Positions 13,039 to 18,374 of a DNA stretch of 18,374 nucleotides are shown here, piece by piece. The notes below the pieces were generated by a model. It did no database searches and was not told where the DNA came from. It worked only from the letters and a program-made list of their open reading frames with translations. The stretch comes from an uncultured Lachnospiraceae bacterium. GTDB lineage: Bacteria; Bacillota; Clostridia; Lachnospirales; Lachnospiraceae. Positions within the stretch are counted from its first letter, which is position 1; each line of letters opens with the position of its first letter. The stretch spans positions 1-18,374 of the forward strand of contig CAJUED010000067.1 in assembly GCA_910585075.1 (NCBI GenBank), written 5' to 3'. The translations under genes were made by a program, and so were the position numbers.

Positions 13039-14724
13039 ATGGCAGGAGCAGCAAAAAACAAACAGGATACATTACAGCCAAAGCAGCCGCCCTGTATCTG
13101 GAAAGCCGGCATTTATGCCAGACTGTCAGTGGATAAGAATGATAAAAAGAATGAATCCATAGATACACAGATTGAGATCGCAAAAGAGTATGTCAGGCAA
13201 TCTGAAAATATTACACTGGTTGACTGCTATACGGATTTGGGAAAAAGCGGAACGAATTTTGAGAGAGAAGGGTTTGGCAGGCTGATGACGGACGTCCGCA
13301 GACATAAGATCAACTGCGTGATTGTAAAGGATTTTTCCAGATTCGGGCGAAACTATATAGAGACCGGAAATTATATGGAGAAGATATTTCCTTTTTTTAA
13401 TGTGAGATTTATTTCAATCACAGACGATTATGACAGTCACCGGACAGAGGGAGAAAACGATACGCTTACCGTGAACCTGAAAAACATAGTAAATGAATTG
13501 TATGCCAGGGATTGCGCGGAAAAGGTCAGGGAAATTAAAAAATCAAAGCTGAAACAGGGCTGTTACATTGGCGGAATTCCGGCTTATGGCTATTATGGAA
13601 AGTGGATTGAGGGAAAGAAGGTGCTTTTCCCGGAGGAGGGGACAAGTGATGTTGTCAGGGAAATATATGAGTTATATGACGGCGGAAACACGATCAGGGA
13701 GATTATTTCCCGCCTGTACGATAAGCGCATTCACCGGCCAAAAGACTACCAAAGCACCGGGCATGTGTATTGTGAAGATGGAGAGCTGCTCCGGCAGTGG
13801 TCGGATCAGACAATCAGGACGATTCTTACAAACCATGTATATATAGGTGCATTAGTGCAGTTCAGAGTGGGGAAAGGTAGATACAGGGGCGGGGCAAGGC
13901 GTGAAGTGGAGCCGGATGAAGTGATTATGATAGAGCATACACACGCTCCGATTGTCGGGGAGGATATTTTTTACCGTATTTCTTCCCGGATTGAGGAAAA
14001 AAGGAAAAAAGAACTGGAGAAGAAGCATCTGCCGGAAGATGCACATGCGGAGGATATTTATAAGGGACTGATTTATTGCGGAGAATGCGGGAGCAGATTG
14101 AAAAGAACCTGTACATCGAATGCAAAGTCCTATAAGGTGTCGGTGAGAACCTATTCTTACGGTTGTCCCCGTATCCGGAGAATTGACAGTCTGCGGTGTG
14201 ATGCGCATTTTGTATCTCAGAATGCCATTAACCGGATTGTTTTGGAGACGATGCGGAAGGAATTTAATCTGTCGGGAATCCGGATAAAAACGTTGGTGGA
14301 TTTTAACCGGACCAAGGAACGGGAAAGGGCGAAGCGTTTTGAGAAAAGAAGAAAGAAACTTGAAGCGGATATTCAGGAAGCGGACATTGCCATGAGTTCT
14401 CTTTACATACGGTACCGGTCCGGCAGGATTGATAAGGAAACCTTTCTTAGCTTAAAGGCAGATCAGGAAATGGGAAAAAGCAATCTGGCAAAAGAGATGT
14501 CCGGGCTGGAAACAGACCTGTATCGTCTGCAGAGGGAAGCAGAGAAAATGAATCATTTCATACGCTGCCTGTGGAAAGGAAAAGAAAATGCGGCGTTGGA
14601 TGCTCAGGTGCTGCAGGTGCTGATTAAAAGGATAAGGGTTTATAAGGATAAGCGGGTGGAGATTATTTTCAACTTCAGCAAAAAACAGTTCGAACAGTAC
14701 AAGAAGGAGATTCCCGGAAAATGA
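13039..14724 (+). CDS. Large serine recombinase B of the triplet
   Basis: A 561-residue recombinase. Its catalytic domain starts IYARLSVDK (Ser30) after a 22-residue N-terminal extension. DLGKSGTNFEREG and IVKDFSRFGRNYIETGNYMEKIFP follow, then a recombinase domain, a zinc ribbon (YCGECGSRL, with further cysteines about 30 residues on), a long coiled coil (about 430-520) and a basic C-terminus. Compared with the usual DDGYSG, this protein has DLGKSG, a divergent loop. GAGGAGG lies about 12 bases before ATG 13039. The TGA overlaps the start of recombinase C by four bases (ATGA), so B and C are made together. It likely works with A and C in integrating and excising the larger host element. Confidence 0.93.
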   Translation: MAGAAKNKQDTLQPKQPPCIWKAGIYARLSVDKNDKKNESIDTQIEIAKEYVRQSENITLVDCYTDLGKSGTNFEREGFGRLMTDVRRHKINCVIVKDFSRFGRNYIETGNYMEKIFPFFNVRFISITDDYDSHRTEGENDTLTVNLKNIVNELYARDCAEKVREIKKSKLKQGCYIGGIPAYGYYGKWIEGKKVLFPEEGTSDVVREIYELYDGGNTIREIISRLYDKRIHRPKDYQSTGHVYCEDGELLRQWSDQTIRTILTNHVYIGALVQFRVGKGRYRGGARREVEPDEVIMIEHTHAPIVGEDIFYRISSRIEEKRKKELEKKHLPEDAHAEDIYKGLIYCGECGSRLKRTCTSNAKSYKVSVRTYSYGCPRIRRIDSLRCDAHFVSQNAINRIVLETMRKEFNLSGIRIKTLVDFNRTKERERAKRFEKRRKKLEADIQEADIAMSSLYIRYRSGRIDKETFLSLKADQEMGKSNLAKEMSGLETDLYRLQREAEKMNHFIRCLWKGKENAALDAQVLQVLIKRIRVYKDKRVEIIFNFSKKQFEQYKKEIPGK

Positions 14725-16295
14725 ACTATAAAACTGTAATCGCAATCTATATGAGACTATCTCAGGACGACGGTGACTTTGATGTGGAGAGCAACAGTAT
14801 TATCAATCAAAGGCTGCTGCTGCGTTCCTATGTGGCGAAGCATTTTGAGGACTATGAGCTGCTGGAATTTCAGGACGACGGTTATTCGGGGGTGAATCTG
14901 GAAAGGCCGGGCGTATCGGAGATGCTGGGAAAAGTAAAGAGAGGAGAGATAGACTGCATCATTGTAAAGGATTTATCCAGATTTTCCAGAGATTATATTG
15001 AAACCGGCTCCTACTTGGAACAGATTTTTCCTTTTGCCAGAGTGAGGTTCATTGCTGTCAATGACGGATATGACAGTGCGGATTACAGGGGAGACGTGGC
15101 AGGAATGAGCACTGCCTTTCAGAATCTGATGAACGACCTCTATTGTAAGGATATATCCGTGAAGGTGAAAGCGTCGCTGCGGGTGAAAAAGGAAAAGGGA
15201 ATTTATGCGAATGGAAGCTGTCCCTTTGGTTACTGTAAGGATGCAAAAGACAGGCATCGGCTGTTGGTTGTGGAAGAGGAAGCCGCTATTGTAAGAAGAA
15301 TATTTCAGATGACTTTGGAAGGCGTATCCTCCTATAAGATTGCACAGCAATTCAATCAGGAAGGGGTAAAAACACCCATAGAATATAAAATGGCCAGGGG
15401 AATTGCATCCAGGACGCCAAAAGGGACGCGGTTTGCGTGGGATAGCTCCACAATCTGCCAGATGCTCAGGAATGCCGCCTATGTGGGGGATATTGTGTAC
15501 GATAAATACGAAACGCCGGAAGTCAGCGGAAAGCCCCGGTTAAAGCCCCGAAGCCAGTGGAAGATATACGGAAATCATCATGAAGCAATCATTGACAGGG
15601 AGATTTTTGAGTATATCCAGCAGAGCCGGGGAACAAAAAAAGCCGTTAAGTATGAAAGGCATCCGCTGATCGGGAAGCTGGAATGTGGGTGCTGCCATAA
15701 ATCTTTAAAGATTGCCCATACGAAAAATCCATATTTTTATTGTGGGAGCAGATATATGACACAGTATGAAGGGTGTGTGGCGCAGATTAATGTACAGTTT
15801 GTGGAGCAGTATTTGTTGTTTGGTTTACAGGAAGAAGCAGAAAAGCAGGCAGACATACAGCATGCCGTTGCAGAAGCAAAATGTAAGGCACAGCAGGAAC
15901 TCTCCGGGGAGCGGAAGCGAAGGAAACAGCTGATAAAAGAGCTGGAGGATTTGCAGAAGGCAGAAAGCGGACTATACGAAAGATATGCATTTCGCGCAAT
16001 AAGCAGAGAAGAATATGTAAAAGAGAAACAGGATTTAGAGGAAAGGGCTGAACATTGTAAGGACAGGCAGAAAGAGGCAGACAGGCGTATAAAAACGCTG
16101 ACAGCGCTGAACGGTGACGGGGAATCCGGTGTATATGAGTATATGCAGAATCATTGTTTTACAGAGCTTACAAAAGAAATTGTGGATAGGTTTATTAATA
16201 AAATTGTGGTTTATGATGAGAGAAGTATAGAAGTGGAGTGGAATTGCCAAGTAACGGTTCAGCCCAGGACTTTGCACCTGCTGCAAAGTCCGTAA
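14721..16295 (+). CDS. Large serine recombinase C of the triplet
   Basis: A 524-residue recombinase with catalytic start IYMRLSQDD (Ser14), then SNSIINQRLLL, DDGYSGVNLERPG, IVKDLSRFSRDYIETGSYLEQIFP, a recombinase domain, a zinc ribbon (CGCCHKS then YFYCGSR), a lysine/glutamate-rich coiled coil and a short C-terminal strand domain (IEVEWNCQV). The start overlaps the stop of B (ATGA). Its stop lies just after a hairpin, GGACTTTGCA-5 nt-TGCAAAGTCC (16267-16291), formed by its last codons. It is the last gene of the host element module on this side. Confidence 0.93.
   Translation: MNYKTVIAIYMRLSQDDGDFDVESNSIINQRLLLRSYVAKHFEDYELLEFQDDGYSGVNLERPGVSEMLGKVKRGEIDCIIVKDLSRFSRDYIETGSYLEQIFPFARVRFIAVNDGYDSADYRGDVAGMSTAFQNLMNDLYCKDISVKVKASLRVKKEKGIYANGSCPFGYCKDAKDRHRLLVVEEEAAIVRRIFQMTLEGVSSYKIAQQFNQEGVKTPIEYKMARGIASRTPKGTRFAWDSSTICQMLRNAAYVGDIVYDKYETPEVSGKPRLKPRSQWKIYGNHHEAIIDREIFEYIQQSRGTKKAVKYERHPLIGKLECGCCHKSLKIAHTKNPYFYCGSRYMTQYEGCVAQINVQFVEQYLLFGLQEEAEKQADIQHAVAEAKCKAQQELSGERKRRKQLIKELEDLQKAESGLYERYAFRAISREEYVKEKQDLEERAEHCKDRQKEADRRIKTLTALNGDGESGVYEYMQNHCFTELTKEIVDRFINKIVVYDERSIEVEWNCQVTVQPRTLHLLQSP
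16267..16291. repeat. 10-bp perfect hairpin at the end of recombinase C
   Basis: GGACTTTGCA (16267-16276) and TGCAAAGTCC (16282-16291) with a 5-base loop, overlapping the last codons of recombinase C. A second short dyad, CAAGAGG (16313-16319) with CCTCTTG (16327-16333), follows. No T run follows either, so they are not clear terminators. Confidence 0.6.
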
Positions 16296-16340
16296 GAATA
16301 TATATATTGAGCCAAGAGGGAATCCACCTCTTGCCACGGG

Positions 16341-16377
16341 GTGCTAAACGAACATCCAGTGGATGTTCGTTTAGCAC
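16341..16377. repeat. 37-bp perfect palindrome downstream of the recombinase triplet
   Basis: The left arm GTGCTAAACGAACATCCA (16341-16358) is exactly mirrored by TGGATGTTCGTTTAGCAC (16360-16377) around a single central G. No U tract follows. Position, length and perfection would suit a recombinase binding or crossover site or a strong bidirectional barrier, but direct evidence is lacking. The noncoding stretch 16296-16619 contains this, the flanking dyads and nothing else I can identify. Confidence 0.75.
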
Positions 16378-16419
16378 GGACCGAAGCGGAGCGGAGACAC
16401 TTTCAAATGGGCGGATTCC

Positions 16420-16450
16420 GTAACAGTGAAGCCGTAGGCTGAACTGTTAC
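16420..16450. repeat. Interspersed dyad repeat, copy 2
   Basis: Second copy of the 31-base GTAACAGT...ACTGTTAC unit, with a better-paired centre (GCC-gta-GGC) than the copy at 12950-12980. It lies after recombinase C. The two copies bracket genes B and C in direct orientation. Confidence 0.7.
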
Positions 16451-16619
16451 ATTTCCAACAAGCGTTGTCTGGCGCATTGTTTCAATACTAACTTGCATTG
16501 GTATAACATTGAATAGATTAGAACGTGACAGCTGTATAACACACACTGCTCTAAAATGGCTGTTTTCTTGGAGAATAGATTTGTATTATGTCGAAAAGAT
16601 TAAAAAATTTTTCTTCTAT

Positions 16620-16787
16620 GTATTGACAAAGTCGGGGATTGTGAAGGGGAATGATCCGTTTCTGTATGGGGAGAAGGTGAAGGCGTATTTACGGCGTGGG
16701 GCGAAGCCGATTCGGGGGGAGACGGAGTATCCGAATGCGAGAGCGGGGTATGGGGCGGTTTGTGTCGAAAGTAGTCTGCCGGGGTAA
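16620..16787 (+). pseudogene. 3' stub of a subtilisin-like (S8) peptidase gene
   Basis: The frame ending at 16785-16787 encodes SGIVKGNDPFLYGEKVKAY, then LRRGAKPIRGETEYPNARAG, YGAVCVESSLPG. The order (K-x-Y-L-x-R-G-A, then Y-P-N, then G-Y-G-A-x-C, ending S-L-P) matches what I recall of the C-termini of Lachnospiraceae S8 family peptidases. The catalytic Asp, His and Ser regions are absent, and the sequence in front is unrelated AT-rich DNA. The gene was probably truncated, perhaps by arrival of the larger element. The in-frame ATG at 16509 has no ribosome site. An AT-rich dyad (AATAAGTGCTTTATT against AATAAATACTTATT) follows at about 16807-16855. Confidence 0.5.
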
Positions 16788-17009
16788 GAATGTGTAGGTA
16801 TTTGTAATAATAAGTGCTTTATTTTGATAGATATTTTGTCGAATAAATACTTATTTTGCGTTGGTTAAATAAGATAAATAGGCTTGATTAGAGTTGTTGG
16901 GTGGTTATTTAGATAGAGAATTATTACTCAATAAGAGTGCAAAATAGTTATGGTTTACAGTTGCAGAAGTAAAATAGATTGTAGGAGGAAATCTATAAAA
17001 ACAAACTAG

Positions 17010-17601
17010 GCCGGGACGCCAGTGGAAAGATATTTCCCAAGAATACGGAATCGGAAGTGGGATTCACCGAAAATTTCAGGGATGGTAAAGGGCTAGTTCC
17101 TTTGAGAAAATCTGGGTCAAAGACTTGTCGCCATATGAAGAACTGGAAGGCATTGGGTGGGAGTGGTAGAGTTTGGACGGTTGCATGGTCAAAGTGCTGC
17201 TGGCACAGGAGTCTGTGAGGAAAAATCTTCAGACAGAGGAAAATGGAAACAGAATGTTCCATATTGACTGATGAGAAGTGGTTTTCTCTGGGGCAAATAC
17301 ACATGATATGGAATTACTGGAGGAAATGCTGGACAGCATGGTCATTTTGCACTTTGAGCCCAGTGGGAAATACTGTGGAACCTTTGTCTTGACATTGGCT
17401 ATACCGAGCATTAGGACGAGGTGGAAGGCAGAAGATATATTTCTCATACCCACCTCAGAGGCGAAAAAGAAATTGGGAAAAATCTGCATCTCTCATGTTT
17501 GCTGCCGAGTTGTTAAGGTTATCCATTCTTTCTTCAATCGTTTCCGTAAACTGTTGGTTTGCTATGAAAAGAAAGCCTCTAATTATTTTAACCTAGTCTA
17601 G
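17010..17601 (+). pseudogene. Decayed IS5-family transposase
   Basis: Fragments of an IS5-type DDE transposase appear in changing frames. GANTHDMELLEEMLDSMV corresponds to the usual G-A-N-x-H-D-x-x-L-L motif. In another frame LCLDIGYTEH, a stop, then DEVEGRRYISHTHLRGEKE corresponds to L-C-L-D-x-x-Y and H-I-R-x-R-G-E. Then VVKVIHSFFNRFRKLLVCYEKKASNY corresponds to V-V-E-R-T-x-S-W-x-N-R-F-R-R-L-L-x-R-Y-E-K. Stops and frameshifts make it inactive. I did not find convincing terminal inverted repeats. Confidence 0.65.
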
Positions 17602-17795
17602 TTTGTTTGCTTAATCATAGTCTGGCGTAAGTTGATTCGAGTACATTCTTAATTTCAAATAGACTCCTATATCTATTTAAAATATTTTGTGAAAATAGTA
17701 GTTTTTTTATGAAAAGCATATTATAATTGAAAATACTAATACTATCAAGAGAAAATATGGTTTTACTGAAATCATGAAAAAGGAGGGAGAATGTT

Positions 17796-17987
17796 ATGGA
17801 AACTTCTAAGGTGGGATATGTCAGACCTTCGGTGCAAAGGATAGATGTGATGAGTGGACAGAAAATAAAGCATCATAGTACTGAATATGATAATATTATT
17901 TTGGGTAATAACATCGGATCACGTTTGCCGCTTAATTTGCCTAAATTAGAACCTGTTATTTGTGGAGGAAGTAAAAAGCACATATGA
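17796..17987 (+). CDS. Small peptide gene, 63 aa, unknown
   Basis: ATG 17796 follows AAGGAGGGAGAATGTT, a strong ribosome site. The 63-residue product starts METSKVGYVRPSVQRIDV, continues with a polar middle and a short LPLNLPKLEPVICGG segment, and ends SKKHI. No signal peptide or membrane helix is seen. The Y-x-R-P start followed by a small polar/hydrophobic core with one cysteine and a Gly-Gly is reminiscent of leader-type peptides of modified natural products, but no modification genes are visible. Its stop overlaps the next start by four bases (ATGA), so the two are translationally coupled. TATAAT at 17722-17727 could be its -10 box. Confidence 0.6.
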   Translation: METSKVGYVRPSVQRIDVMSGQKIKHHSTEYDNIILGNNIGSRLPLNLPKLEPVICGGSKKHI

Positions 17988-18331
17988 AAAAACGTACCAG
18001 AAAATATTCAAAGGAAGACAATTATTATAGATTTTGTACTACTCCAGCTCTTGCTGCAGATACAGGCACGGATTATCGAGATGAATATGATAGAGATTAT
18101 GCTCGTGTCTTACATTCCCCAGCTTTTCGACGTCTGCAAAATAAAACTCAGTTATTTCCGGGACAAGAGAGTGATTTTTTTCGAAACCGTCTTACGCATT
18201 CTTTAGAAGTATCACAAATTGCAAGATCTATTGCTAAAAAACTACAAAAAGAAAATCATGGATTGGATGTCGAACCTAGAGTTTGCGAAATTGCCGGATT
18301 GGTGCATGATATCGGACACCCTCCCTATTAA
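17984..18331 (+). pseudogene. dgt: dGTP triphosphohydrolase-like HD protein, truncated after the HD motif
   Basis: The 115 residues match the N-terminus of bacterial dGTPases: YARVLHSPAFRRLQNKTQLF, RNRLTHSLEVSQIARSIA (first metal-binding His), and EIAGLVHDIGHPP (the HD pair). Normal proteins of this family run to several hundred residues and continue G-H-P-P-F-G-H-x-G-E; here a TAA follows HPPY immediately. The remaining 43 bases of the window do not resume the family. An insertion or deletion therefore probably broke the gene at this conserved codon. It overlaps the small peptide gene by ATGA. A short CCTT/AAGG dyad with a T run follows the stop. Enzyme activity is unlikely. Confidence 0.75.
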
Positions 18332-18374
18332 GTCAAGTCTTTTTTCCTTATTTTTCAAGGATTTTTTAGTTTCA

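Noticed and set aside
17278..17601. Rightward 107-codon frame as an intact gene
   Set aside because: It is part of a decayed IS5-type transposase; adjacent conserved motifs lie in other frames, and its nominal start has no ribosome site.

Overview
The window looks like a low-to-moderate-GC Firmicute of the Clostridia, most likely Lachnospiraceae. The grounds are strong AGGAGG-type ribosome sites, TnpX/TndX-type large serine recombinases, a DUF6870-like protein, a remnant of a clostridial-type subtilisin-like (S8) protease and an IS5-type transposase remnant. I ran no database search, so family names come from recognised motifs.

Layout. (1) 1-2080: end of a putative integrated element, with a lipoprotein, a membrane-anchored protein, a partial secreted-type protein and a decayed copy of the latter's C-terminus. 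(2) 2080-3094: a terminator, a strongly structured intergenic stretch with three hairpins, and a DUF6870-like small gene. (3) 3095-16295: a tandem triplet of large serine recombinases (A, B, C), the kind of integration module carried by some conjugative elements of Firmicutes. Recombinase A is cut in two by a second element. (4) about 3311-11531: the inserted 8.2-kb element. It carries its own serine integrase, a TnpW-like small protein, an HUH rolling-circle Rep/relaxase-like protein, a FtsK/TcpA-like ATPase, a membrane-anchored partner, three HTH or otherwise small control genes, unknown genes, and two hairpin-rich noncoding regions that are candidate origins. (5) 16267-16450: four stacked dyads, including a 37-bp palindrome, just after recombinase C. 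(6) 16620-18331: flanking DNA with the 3' stub of an S8 protease, a decayed IS5-type transposase, a small peptide gene and a dGTPase gene cut short at its HD motif.

Main observation. Joining position 3310 to 11532 restores recombinase A as an uninterrupted reading frame of about 539 residues with the expected motif GYSG-x-NFERP at the joint. The two junctions share TTTTG. Fusing the two inner ends gives a symmetric site (related arms with GTT-x-GATAACGT on both sides of a TTTT core), as expected for attP of a serine integrase. So this appears to be a mobile element that parasitises another mobile element by inserting in its recombinase gene, potentially locking the host element until precise excision.

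Within the inserted element almost all genes read leftward in one long operon (8743 to 5110). The integrase follows under its own consensus promoter. An XRE-type regulator sits directly upstream of the operon, and similar dyads (TAACA...TGTTA) lie in front of the regulator and in front of the operon. The right-hand part carries a separate small leftward pair, a divergent small HTH gene and an unknown gene at the right end.
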